Origin: Brachycybe producta
Taxonomy: Eukaryota; Arthropoda; Diplopoda; Playtdesmida; Andrognathidae
Direction of reading: 5' to 3'
Assembly (NCBI GenBank): GCA_036925085.1
Contig: JAUPFP010000029.1
Span: 310,001-374,000, forward strand
Length of the DNA: 64,000 nucleotides
A program made the translations under genes and the position numbers. Positions 14,312-28,197 of the stretch are shown piece after piece. The notes beneath the pieces are model-generated. The model worked only from the letters and a program-made list of their open reading frames with translations, made no database searches and was not told where the DNA came from. The first letter of the stretch is position 1. The number at the start of each line of letters is the position of its first letter.

Positions 14312-17300
14312 TCATTGGGCCGATGGAGGTAGATATGGTATTGTATGAGGATTGGTTGGCGAATAGACGATTGTGGCCGATAGCGGCGGCGGTGGCGGAT
14401 GATGATGATGTGGTGGACTGTAATAAGTCGGTGTAGCAGCAAAGAGAGTGCCCTGACTTACAGGACTGCCTCCAGAGTAAAGTCCAATAGATGTGGGAGA
14501 TGCTGCAAGAAGTGAACTGCCGATTGGAAATGATTGTGTTGCCTGTGAAGGAGGAGGAGCTCCAAGAGAGGAGGACGACATCCCCATTTGCATCATCGGC
14601 TGCTGCTGCTGCTGCTGTCCTCCTCCTCCCATATAAGAACTACCACCCTGTTGCTGATGCCTATTTGGCTGAGGATTGCGTCGTTGTTGAAAACGAGGGG
14701 GTAAATTATTCTGTGCATTACCTCGTGGTGAAAACTGTCGATTGTACGATCCTTGTGATGCCCTGTTACTGCTGCCGCCACCACCACCGTTTTGATAGTC
14801 AAACGAATAACCACTAGAATATTTGGGTTTTGATCGAGAATTCACGACGTTGTAGTTTCCACGACTGGACTCTACGTTAGCTCCCTGTTGCGAGCGACCG
14901 GAACTCCCGGAGTCCGAACGATGACGTGGAGGTCCCTGCAAAGTGTTGGATGGTGCCAGAGGAAACGATTGTTGCAATGGGTAACAAGGCGTCGGGCTTA
15001 ATGACAGAATTCCCTGATCGTTCATTACCAATCCATTCTGAACTCCCTGTATTGGAGGACTACTGTAATCAATGGATTGAGCCCATAATCCAGGCACAAA
15101 GCCCAGAGGAGGCGAACTGTAGACATAAGCTGCTTCATACAGTTCTTCCACGGGGGTTCCGTATTCGCCTTCACTCTGTTCCGGCGACGGCGCCGCTGTC
15201 GTACCACCAGTACTGCCCAAAGAACCTTCTACGATGTCGCAGGAATCAGTATTGGATACCGGTGTCAGGTAGCCGTTCATCGATTGTGGATATTCCACTT
15301 GAGTTGCGTAGTTCCAAACGGCGTACGGTGGAGGACTTGAAGGCACTTGAGTGATGGAAGACACTCTAAAGTACTGTCACCAGAGAAGGACAAAATGGAC
15401 ACTTAGAAGCAATTGTTTTGCATCATTCCACCCTTTTATACTTACGTCACATCCCAGATTGAAAAAGAAACGCAACGTTGCCAAATCTGTTCATTGAAAA
15501 ACAGTGAAAGATTAGTTTTAAAAAAATTGAAATGTTTCTGTATACAAACTCTTACCTTGAAATGGAAGGTCCATTCCGTTGGGATCCTGCGAACGAGCGA
15601 TCGAGTAATTGATGGGATGAATCGGTGGTTCGTAAGGAATACAGACGCCTGTGTAACACGGATAGACAGTTATCGGCGGTTGTGGCGAGCTTCCGTAAGA
15701 CGGTTGTGACTGGTTCGGAGATACGGGAGCCGGTGAACTCGATGGTACGAACGCTGGAATACTTCCCATGTTTACGGAGCAAGATACCGAACTTGGGGAC
15801 AGCGTTGCCTGAGGACCAGTATATGCAGTGGTGGAAGAACTGTACGACGTCGGTACGTGGGAAGGAACGTTGGTTGGCACGGTGGTGAGCGGTGGAACCT
15901 ACAAAGATACAACTAGAAGTTTTCTTTTTCTTCAAAAAATGACAAATTCTTACCTCCAGATCATTTGAACTCGGTTGCGAGACCAGGTTCGTTGATCCAT
16001 TGTCTAAAACAAAGAAATACTTGTCTAATGGAATATGTATTGCTACGACGTTATTTCGTTACTTCTTATACCAATTGTTCCCGATTCAAACGAATTGACG
16101 TGTGGCTGCATCTGAGGCACAGCGCCGATCGATTTAGCCCAAGTTACCGAAGTGCAAGTCGGCGTCGAAGACTTCAGTTAAAAGAGGAAAAAATTTCACA
16201 GTTAAGGTGTTTTTAAAAGTGTAAACGCTCCTCGTACGCGGGTTGTTCTGTCTTTCAGAAGCAATATTAAGATGAACAGGAAAGGGTTTTAAAAACTAGA
16301 CGGGTAGTTTCAGGTCTTTTAAAATAAACTTTGTATAGCTTTTATGACCTAACTTTAATTTTTGCTTATAAAAAGTTTATTTTGAAAATACTATTAGATG
16401 ATTCAGCTACTTGTTCTAATTTCTAACACATTTTCAATGTTGCTCTTCAGAAACATAGAATAACCAGGCATCGAAGATCAGCCAATCAGTTATTACCGTA
16501 AAGTTCTGCTTCGGTGTTCCATTTCGCTGCAATGGCGGTTCGTACGAAGATACTTTGTTGTAAACTCTATTGTAATTATTGTTTCCACTGCCGTTGCTGC
16601 TGTTATTGTTTATATGACAGTTCATACCAACATTGGATGCCATGTAGCGATTACCACTGTTGCTGTTGTTGCGATTATAATGGTAACTGTCAAACGAAGA
16701 GTAAGAAATGAATGAATCGAAAGAGCGAAAACAAAAACATCTTTCGGTTACCGTTGATTCTGTGGAGATACCCATTTGACGTGTGGTGATGGATTCCTAA
16801 AAAAACCCAATAACTACTTCATCTAAGGTGGTTTAAAACGTCCCTCTCGAACTCAAGTAATATATTTTGTCTTTCGAGAGCAAAATGAAGGAAAACTTAT
16901 TTTCATGTTCACGTCTTTTAAAATAAGTTTTTTAATGTCAGTTTTGTCTTCAAAAAGTTTATGTTGAAAGGTATAAACTTTGAAATAACTAAATAAGTGA
17001 TTTGACTACCCCGTTCAAGCTTCTAAAAAACCTTCATTTTCTCCTCAAGTGTTGCTCTTCTCAAACACAGAATAACAACAGTTCAAAAGGAGCTGTTGAT
17101 AAAATATGCAATCGATGTTTTGACGGACTTACCGTCCGACACCATGGAAAGGACCAGTGTTTCTGCCTCGACCGAGAGGAAGAATGGACGAATCGAACTG
17201 TGACTGCATTCGTGGTGGAAGACTCTGCCCTCTTGGCAACGGAGGAAGAGAATAAGAGACATCCTGAAAGAAGAAACAAATTTTTTTAAAAAAGTGATCC

Positions 17301-19994
17301 ATGTCCCCTCTTCAAGTTTGAAATTTCAGTTCAACCTTGAATTTGCCTTTTTTGCCTTTTCTTCCTTTGTATTTGTCTAGGTTATAATTTTCAAAAATAT
17401 TTCTGTTCAAACATTTTAACTGAGTTTTTGTTCAGTTAGTTATTTACCAATTTCGATTATGTTTCCATTGATGTGTGGTTTATGGTAGTACGTGGACACT
17501 GGCTTGTAGTTCTTTCCAAATGGTGATTGCCAACCCGCTTTTTAAACAACCATCAAATTAAAAATTATTCTTCTGAGAGAAACAACAAAGTCAAAGTAAA
17601 ACAACCTCTAAAGGAAGATGGCAAAGACTCTAGGCTTTCGTAAGGAACAGTTTGCCTTTAAAGAGAAACTTAGTTATAGATAAAAAAAATTTAACGGATC
17701 AAAGGTGGTTATCGAGATCGTTCTCACTTTTCACCCAGTTCTACAATGTAGACTGTAACGGGTCCTTTGTTTGGAGTAACTTCTTGAATGTGGGCGTGAT
17801 ACGAATCTGGTTTGTCTTTATCGAGTCGTACCTTTGGCAAAAAGAGGGTAGAACGCCTTTAATCAAAGGGTAACTCGACAGCTAGCGCCTTTATTACAGG
17901 CCGAGCGACTTTTAGCGGATATGTTGGAATGTAAAAAAGCGGCTTCTCCACCATTATCGGACTAAACAGCGTTTTCAGTTTTCACGCGGACCACTTGTCA
18001 ACCACCTGTCTGAATGGCTACGGAGGCCGGTCTTGTCTATTTCAACCACTTTTTTTTGCAGTTCATTGAACTACATCAGAACAACTTTTCAACCACTGGC
18101 AGTCGACTCAGGTGGTCTTTTTCGATGACATGTCGACTATTTTTTTTTACAATCCAACCATTAAACAATAGTCGCTCGTCTGTCTTTAAAAGGGCTCTTT
18201 AGTAAAAAAAAAAAGAATTCTAAAGTCTCGTTACCAGACATTTAACTCCCGGTTCAAATTTCATTTCATCTGAAAGAAAGAACGTTTTTTGAATAAGATA
18301 TAATTTTTCTTTTGATGAAATAAAAGATTTTCGTAAAAACTTAAATTTGACGAACAGAAAACGAAAGAAAAATCAGTTTTACCTTTCTGAGCATCATTCC
18401 AAACGTCGAACTCGACGTTACGATAGATTTCCGAATCGAGAGCTTTGGCCACTTTGTACGGAAACGGTGGATAACCTTGTGCCAGTGCACGACGCACATC
18501 GGACACTACTCCATCCTATCAAAAACAAACATAAAATAAACAAGGGAAACCTTCGACAATCCCCCGCCGTATTTATTAAAACCTTGTCATCCCACGATTC
18601 GTCTTCGTGATCTAGAATGAAATCTGGAGATATGCCGCTATGGAAGAAAAACAGATAAGTTTTTGATTTTCTGAACATCGGAAATTTTGACTGACCAGTT
18701 ACTGTCTATACTGGTCGTACTGTCTTTACGCAGTTTAGCATAAACTTTATCGTGTAGCATTTTCTCGACTGCAAAATCCACTTCGTCGCCAATATCGAAA
18801 ACTTTCTTGTAGAGAATTTCGTAGACTAGAGCTTTGAAATAGAAGTGATTAAGAATTTAAGTTCAGGCAGTTTTAAAGTGTGAACGTCTCATCGAACTCA
18901 AGTTATTCTGTTTTTCAAGAGCAAAATTTACAAGTTGAAAGTGTTTTTAGAAACTAGACGGGTATGAACTTTTTCACATTGATATCTTTCAAAATAAACT
19001 TTTATGTCAGTTTTGAAATAATTCAACTTAATGTAGACGATACTTTTTTTAACACAAAAAAGTGTTCTCTGATTTTGAAAGATACCAAACTTGAAAAAAC
19101 TAATTAATTGAGAAAAAAACAACTAATTAATTACATTGGCAGAAGGCTGCATCAATGATGTACGTCTTGGAGAAAACACTGTCATAGTGATTAGTTCCCG
19201 ATAAGTAAAAAATTACCTGAAATGAATACAAAGAAATTAACGCGTTTTCATCCATTAATTATTATCATGTTTGTTTCGATAATTACTTTACAAATGATAA
19301 ATGAATACCTTTTCATCAAAGCCATTATCAGTTAGTTTGTAAGCAGGTTTACCGATTTCATGAAAACTGAGGAAATCACGTCTAAGAATTATTATTTAGA
19401 AATTAATATTAGATAAATAAGAAATTAAAATGTTTTTTTTTTTGAGGGGCATTAATGAGTTTACTTGAACAGCAATGACATTGCATCGATTTCAGACTGA
19501 GTGGCCGCCTCCTGAAAAGAGAGGTACAAAGATTGGGTTTTTTTTGTGTGCTTGGTTTGTGATTTGCTTTTGAGTACCTTTGGATTTTGCATGTTCAAAA
19601 TGTGATCATCGAAAGAACCATCGACGACGTCCGACTGAAAAAAGAGAAAACATGCAAAGGTCAAGAAATGTGACTGTTGTTTTTCGTCGTTTCCTCGTCC
19701 TACTTTTTCAAACTTGTCTCTGTTTCTTGTCATATAATTTATGCACGATTGTCTGACATTAAGGTGAATTGCCTGTGTCTTGAATATCTGCAAGAAACAT
19801 TAAAATTCCACGTCTCTCTTTTTAAATAACAATTTTAAAGAATGTGACGATGACGGTTATCGTCACGTGTATACCTGTTCAGATACGGCTCTGAAAAGAC
19901 ACGATCCATCCTTAGCCGTATGTTTTCGATAAAAACCTTGATTGTCCAACCATTCGTCCATCGATAGGTCATTGGAATGGCGACATGTGGCCAT
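14312..19994 (-). CDS. OTUD4: OTU-domain deubiquitinase, OTUD4-like
   Basis: Cysteine protease that removes ubiquitin; vertebrate OTUD4 prefers K48/K63 chains and also acts as a scaffold. Exon 1 (19994-19875, 40 residues) has the OTU catalytic box [17 protein letters not shown], with Asp29 and Cys32. Later exons give the rest of the OTU fold: [56 protein letters not shown], and the catalytic histidine in [12 protein letters not shown]. These are followed by [12 protein letters not shown] and [12 protein letters not shown] as in OTUD4. The C-terminal half is low-complexity, but the exon at about 15500-15445 reads LRFFFNLG, an OTUD4 signature. The last exon (to TGA at 14314-14312) is rich in Ser, Gly, Gln, Pro and His. 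Three family A MITEs sit in its introns. The polyadenylation signal is probably at 13943-13938. Confidence 0.92.
16205..16470. repeat. MITE family A copy in an OTUD4 intron
   Basis: Has the left terminal AAAAGTGTAAACGCTCC motif, GGGTTTTAAAAACTAGACGG, the mirrored AAAAAGTTTATTTTGAAAAT, and a right arm that pairs with the left. Boundaries approximate. Confidence 0.65.
16826..17090. repeat. MITE family A copy in an OTUD4 intron
   Basis: Starts near AAGGTGGTTTAAAACG and CTCTCGAACTCAAGT. It has the GTCTTTTAAAATAAGTTTTT core and a mirrored right side ending near AACACAGAATAAC. Confidence 0.6.
18866..19130. repeat. MITE family A copy in an OTUD4 intron
   Basis: Carries TTTTAAAGTGTGAACGTCTC, AAAGTGTTTTTAGAAACTAG and TGATATCTTTCAAAATAAAC. 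The right end is less clear than in other copies. Confidence 0.6.
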
Positions 19995-20339
19995 TTCTAC
20001 TTAGATGTTAAATGTTTTTACGTAATACTGATAGAAATAATAAAAAAGTAGCAATTTAGAATCAATGCTTCTCAATTGACATAAAGAAATGAAAAACGCC
20101 AGACAGACAGAAAATCGGTTGCCGGCTAACAAACACGCTTATCACATGTGCCTATGTTGATCCTCATAGACGTCTGACCACGTGTTCGTCGGCGACACAG
20201 CTGATACTACGTCGATTCACTCTCATTGGTCGGAATCTTACATATCCTACAAGTTATACCTGGATCGTCATAAGAAGATGCTTATGACGTCAGAGGGGTT
20301 GACGAAAAATTTAGGATTTGCATTTTTTTCTCTTATATG

Positions 20340-20620
20340 CGCGTCAGACCAAATATGAACCAATTAGAAATTGCCGTTCCTCTATTATCATGCTAATAAA
20401 TGGCGCTGATGCTCCATAACAACAGAGAAGTAACGACAGTAAGAGACTGTCGTTTGCCACGCCCCTTTTATGAGGATCGGCAACTTTTAATTGGTTTGTT
20501 ATGTGGTCTGACGTCACATGCCCCGCCCTTTTCAATTTCCAGTTGGTTAATATTTGGTATTACGCTCATAAAAGGGCAGGGCACATGACTGTATTCTCCC
20601 TGTGGTTATAATATACACGC
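20340..20620. repeat. Rearranged or nested family B MITE sequence
   Basis: Contains several family B blocks (ACCAATTAGAAATTGCC, CCCCTTTTATGAGGATCGGC, GGTCTGACGTCACATGCC, CTCATAAAAGGGCAGGGC) in an order that does not make a single clean inverted repeat. This suggests insertion of one copy into another. Confidence 0.55.
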
Positions 20621-20773
20621 CTGTTCATAACAGTGCCGCGAAAGGGCGGGGCAAACGAATAGTATGTGCTTCAGCCTGTCATTCTTACAGGATCCAATTG
20701 TATGCCCTCTTGAGGCCTTTACAATGATCCTTTTTCAAATCGTTTCACGATGAATATGAATGTAAACACATGA

Positions 20774-20912
20774 CAGGCAGTTGGATTCAGCACAAGAAAT
20801 TCGTTGAAACGCCCTTTTATGAGGGACGGCAATTTCTAACTGGTTGATATTTGGTCTGACTCTTGTAAAAGGGTGGGGCAAACGAATTTCTTGTGCTGAA
20901 TCCAAACGCCTA
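20774..20912. repeat. Compact family B-related MITE
   Basis: The left end CAGGCAGTTGGATTCAGCAC is mirrored by GTGCTGAATCCAAACGCCTA. The arms also share ACAAGAAATTCGTT and its complement. About 139 bp. Confidence 0.65.
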
Positions 20913-21019
20913 TAAAGACGTGCACGTTTGATAGAAAGCTTTATGTTAAGGTTGGTAGATGGAAAATCTAATGTCACCCAACCTGGACAAATTGGGAAGT
21001 TTGAAGCCTATCAATAGAG

Positions 21020-21115
21020 CATAGCCACCTTAAATAAGGTCACAGAATAAGGAGATATATTTATATCTCCTTATTCTGTGATAAGGTGGTATATAAGCAT
21101 TATAAGGTGGCTATG
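21020..21115. repeat. 96-bp palindromic element
   Basis: The outer arms CATAGCCACCTTA and TAAGGTGGCTATG are inverted. The centre (21041-21059 with 21062-21080) is a perfect 19-bp inverted repeat with a 2-nt loop. Confidence 0.75.
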
Positions 21116-21304
21116 GTTGAACAACAATAACTTGTGTTAAGATCGATAAACATCGATGTACCTTTGTTACTACCGGAAGTTAGTTCATTTTTAACCGGAA
21201 GTAATGATTGTTTTTTCGTCGTTTTTTTTTTTGGTGGTTTTGATGTGATTTTTATCACGTTTATTTCGTAAATATGTGAACGTGGCTAAGATCAGTGGTC
21301 AGAA

Positions 21305-23551
21305 ATGTTCACTGGACTGTTTCGTAGACGAGAGAGTGACGTTCAAATCGCATCGGTCACTCCACTGGACATTCAGAAGCAACGTCAAGTGGACAGTCTC
21401 ATCAAACAGATTCCTTCGTGAGATTTTCCTCATTAATTTCTCTAATCGATAAAAATAAAACTCTTGTTGCGTTTTCGTTTGACGTTTGTTCTCTTTCAGT
21501 GTTTGCGAATTGTTGAAATTGGTTTCTTATCGTTTGGATGTGAATCTAATGAACAATTCGTCATCTCTTGGACATCTCTATCTGAATATGTAAGAATAAG
21601 AACTTTTATGTTTTGAACGTTGTTCTCCCCCTCGTGAATACGAGCCGCTAGCCTCGAAAATGGTTTGAACATCTGATTTGCGAACTCTTGATTATTCTGT
21701 TTTTCAGAAACTAGAAAGTGTTTTAGTAACTAGAATGGTAACTAAATCACTTAAGGGTATTTTCTTTTTAATATCTTTCAAAATGCATTTTTATCGACAA
21801 AAGTTAAAAAATATTGTCAGCTTAAAGTTGGGTTATTTTCAAACGAACTTAAAAAGGTTTGTTTTAAATGAATTTAACGTGAAAACACATCAAAGATTTT
21901 CTTCACTTAGCACCTAAAAACAGAATAACCGGAGTTCGAGAGGCGTTTACACTTTAAACCTACTTTAATAGAGGCTAAGCGGTTCTTAAAAGAGTTTTCT
22001 TCTTACCTAATCATGGTTACCCAATCCTCGTTGTTAGGGCGATTCATGTTCTATTATGGTTTTTAGCCGTTATTGTTTGTTTTTCAGTTTCCTTCCGCCA
22101 CATTTCCCTCAGGTAAAACCAATCATCACGGTTTCACCTTCGATTCAACATCCTTGGGTTGACGAAGATCAGAGGATACGAGAAGCTGGAGGAGGAGGAA
22201 TTAGTGTCGGTTGTCAGGAACTATTAAACGTATTAAATTATTAAAACAAGCACGTTCATACTTTCAACTGACATCTTTTTTTAACTTCTTGTGTTTTTAT
22301 TTTGCAGTTTTCTATGCATTCCGATTTAGGGAAACTTGTTCTCTGCATCGTTGAAGAGTTTCAGAAGAATCTACCGCAGCAGACGTTCGGACCTTCCCAA
22401 TTGTATTTCAAAACGTTGTGTTTAAGACGGAGCAAACTCGGAATTCATTTTGTCTTCTTTTTTTCTAGTTCGAAACAGCTTCCGTATCCAATCTCTCCTT
22501 CGAATGGATCTCATCCGCTTCCAAATGCAGTCTACACTCCAGGTTCGGGAAGAACAACACTTCACCTTCCTTTTCCGCAGGTCAACGACTTTAACTTCCT
22601 CTCGAAATATATGTTAAAAGCTTAAATCTTCGATTCTTTTAGGGTTCTGGTTATCAGTGCGATTTCACTCATTTGCCATCCTCTTTTCCACAACTGAAGG
22701 AAATGAGGTGATTTATGTTTTAATTGTTTACGAACGACGTCCTACTAATGTTGTTCATTTGTTTCTTCAATAAAAAAGTACGGAAGAACTTCAGACTCTA
22801 ATGGAAGACGAAGACAGACTTCAGGAATTGATTGAATTTCTTCCAATAATGCAGAAGCTTAGCAAGGAGAAGGAAGAAATCGCTCAAATCAATGAGGAAC
22901 TGGCCGGTTGGTTTAAATTCTTTCTTTTCAGGTAGCCGTGGTCTTTATCGTAATGTTTTATTTTGCAGTTTCAAACCTCGATAAACAGCCAGTGCTCGAA
23001 AGTCATAAGAAGACAATACTTGAAATGGTTTCTTATAAAAGTTACTTTGTGGTTAATTGACCAGAAGGATTCACGTTATGTTTTTTTTATATCTTAGGTT
23101 GACAGAGTTACTACCTTAAGGCATGATTATGATGAATACAGTTTACAACATCAGTCACTTTCCGATCAGTATTCACCTGCGGCAATCCAAGAGAATCTTA
23201 AATTTGCAGCTCTGGTGGCTGAAGAAGAGTCTGAAAAAGTTGCGGAAGAATTTTTGGAAGGTTTACAAACTTTTATTAAATTGTTTAAAAACAGAATTAT
23301 TTTAAAAAAATGTAATTTCGTTTTAATTCTAAAGGCAAATTGGACATTGAAGAATTCCTGTCAAAATTCATGGATAAAAGAACGGTTTGATGAAAATGAA
23401 CTCTCGAGTTTGTTTTACGTTAAATGTCTCACACATACCTTTTTCTTTCCTTTTTTGTGACTAATTTTTAATATAGCTTGGACATAATCGGCGAGCCAAG
23501 GAAGAAAAACTGCACCAACAACTAATGGAACTTAAAAAATCTGGGTTTTAA
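21305..23551 (+). CDS. VPS37A: ESCRT-I subunit VPS37A
   Basis: Component of ESCRT-I, which sorts ubiquitinated cargo into multivesicular bodies with TSG101 and VPS28. Exon 1 starts at ATG 21305 (MFTGLFRRRE) and its donor is near 21416. An N-terminal UEV-like region follows (ELLKLVSYRLDVNLMNNSS, LPPHFPQVKPIITVSPSIQH, FSMHSDLGKLVLCIVEEF). A Pro/Ser linker leads to the Mod(r) domain, which is coiled-coil (LQTLMEDEDRLQELIEFLP, ALVAEEESEKVAEEFLEG, then RRAKEEKLHQQL), and ends KKSGF at TAA 23549-23551. The order and motifs match vertebrate VPS37A. A family A MITE occupies one intron (about 21658-21970). Divergent from OTUD4, convergent with RARS1. Confidence 0.93.
21658..21970. repeat. MITE family A copy in a VPS37A intron
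   Basis: Includes AACTAGAAAGTGTTTTAGTA, AATATCTTTCAAAATGCATT and a well-preserved right end, AGTTCGAGAGGCGTTTACAC followed by TTTAAACC. It is one of the best copies for defining the terminus. Confidence 0.7.
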
Positions 23552-24443
23552 AGTTTTAAAATGTATTGAGAAAGGATTTTTTCATTCTCACAAGTGCAAT
23601 AAGTTACAGTTGCACTTTGCTGTGATAAGATTTTTCCACGCTAATTGGTTGCAACGATGCATTTTTGTGCGCGTTATTTGCACTAGTCCGGAGGGCGATT
23701 GATCCTCTCTCTCTAGTCTCGGTTGCAATGATGAGAAACGTTATTGAGAAGCGACAGTGACGACGTGCGGCTTTTGTTATGAACTTCTCCAACTTTTACT
23801 AGAACTTGCTCAACTTCTAAAATAGAATTCCTATATAAGATGACTGGTAAACTTTCAAATGTGTTTTGCGTGTAGATATTTATAATTATGCGAAATTTAA
23901 TTTTTGTTTTTTTAAACAAAACAATTGAAATGAACTTTGGGAGGTTAATTCTATATCGGTGTAATTAATTTTTAATATATAAAACGAGTACAGCTTTATA
24001 TCACACGTGTTTACGTATTTGTGTATTTTTGCTTTTGTGATTTTTAATGATTTTGTGGACTAAACAGTCGATTTTATTGTATTTGGAACAGTTTTCGTGC
24101 TGCAAGTTATAAATGTACAAAATGTTTTAAAATAAACTTTTTATTGATTTTCTGGTGTAAGCGGATTGATTTTTAAACAACATTTATATAAATTAAAGTT
24201 GATTATTTTCAAATCGACATAAAAAGTTTATTTTAAAAGATAACATGTAACTACCCTAAGTTACTGAGCTACCCCCTTCTAGTTTCTTTCAAGTTTCTTA
24301 CAATTTTGCTTCTAAAACGCAGCATAACCAGAGTTTGAGGGGTGTTTAGACTCTATAACCATCTTAAGATTGTGCAATATTTGAATCAAAAAGAGAAAAG
24401 TAAACGAGTGATTTCCATATTTTAATGCATAGAAAAATCGAGA
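23552..24443. other. 3' spacer between VPS37A and RARS1
   Basis: Holds the 3' ends of two convergent genes. A family A MITE lies at about 24110-24366. No coding exon recognised. Confidence 0.6.
24110..24366. repeat. MITE family A copy
   Basis: Carries TTTTAAAATAAACTTTTTAT on the left and AAAAAGTTTATTTTAAAAGA on the right. A degenerate TGTTTAGACTCTATAACC terminus lies at the right end. Confidence 0.65.
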
Positions 24444-27308
<2,865 letters not shown>

Positions 27309-28197
27309 GTTTAACTTTCTTATATTAATTATAAATAATCACATTGACAATAAAATGAATTGAAAGTCGGTTCCTGTTGTCGTGAAATGGACTTATTTTA
27401 AGTCACCTTCAATGAACTGTTCAACTGACGCAATTATTGCAAATCAAAAACCACCAGTTGAGCGCAGCCAAAAAAAATTTGTTAGCCCCGCCTTTTTATG
27501 ACCAGTAACAAACAGAATCTATCGTGTAACAAACCTGAATAACCAATCAGAATGAACTTTTCTGGCTGCGCCCAACTGCTTCTAGTCCAAAACACAAAAT
27601 CTACATCACGGTTCAATGACAGTGAGTGGTAACCGGCTATTAACCGCAAAGTTCTTTTTAATTTTATCGATCTTTCAAAAGATCGATCTAAAATCTACGG
27701 AATCCTAAAAAAGACATGTTTTTTTATTTTTGTCAATTGTAAATCTGTTGCAACGAATTCTAGAATTTAAGTTAGATTTTATTAAAATCAATAGATTGCA
27801 ATAAAATAAAAATTAAAAAATAATGTGTCCCAGTAAATTAGAATTGATAAAATGAAACAAAGAAGCAAATTTAAGAAAAATATGTATTTTTCAGGACTCC
27901 GTAAAACTTGACTCTTGTTATGAGATTCTTGCAACTTTGTTTGTTGTTGTTGTTGGGGTTAAAGCATTAGAAGTAAAATTGCATAAAATAGGATATTAAT
28001 TCAGCGTGTGGTAGGTCTTATTTAAAAGTTAAGTGCGCACGCTTGACAGTTAGAAGTTAGAACGATTGTTTGGGTTTGTAGTAATTATTAAGGGGTGGTG
28101 GAGGGGTTTTAGTATTTGTGTTTAGGTGGGTTTCTTGAGGAGCAGGTATCTCTATCTTAGGGGGTGGGGGTGTTTTTCTCTGTATGTTTTTGTAAAT
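27309..28197. other. Bidirectional spacer between RARS1 and AKAP17A
   Basis: Divergent promoter region for two genes. An inverted-repeat element lies at about 27453-27590 (arms GTTGAGCGCAGCC and GGCTGCGCCCAAC). The 200 bp before AKAP17A contain G-rich tracts. No coding exon recognised. Confidence 0.6.
27453..27590. repeat. Short inverted-repeat element (possible family B relative)
   Basis: The ends CAGTTGAGCGCAGCCAAAA and TTTTCTGGCTGCGCCCAACTG are near-complementary. The interior has CCCCGCCTTTTTATGACC, recalling family B. Confidence 0.55.

Larger units (their letters stand above)
19995..21304. other. Bidirectional spacer between OTUD4 and VPS37A with nested MITEs
   Basis: The two genes diverge from here, so their promoters must lie in it, but it is largely repeat. 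It holds a half copy of the TGACGTCA element (about 20254-20330), rearranged family B material (about 20340-20620), a compact family B relative (20774-20912) and a separate palindrome (21020-21115). The 190 bp before VPS37A carry no repeat that I see. Confidence 0.65.
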
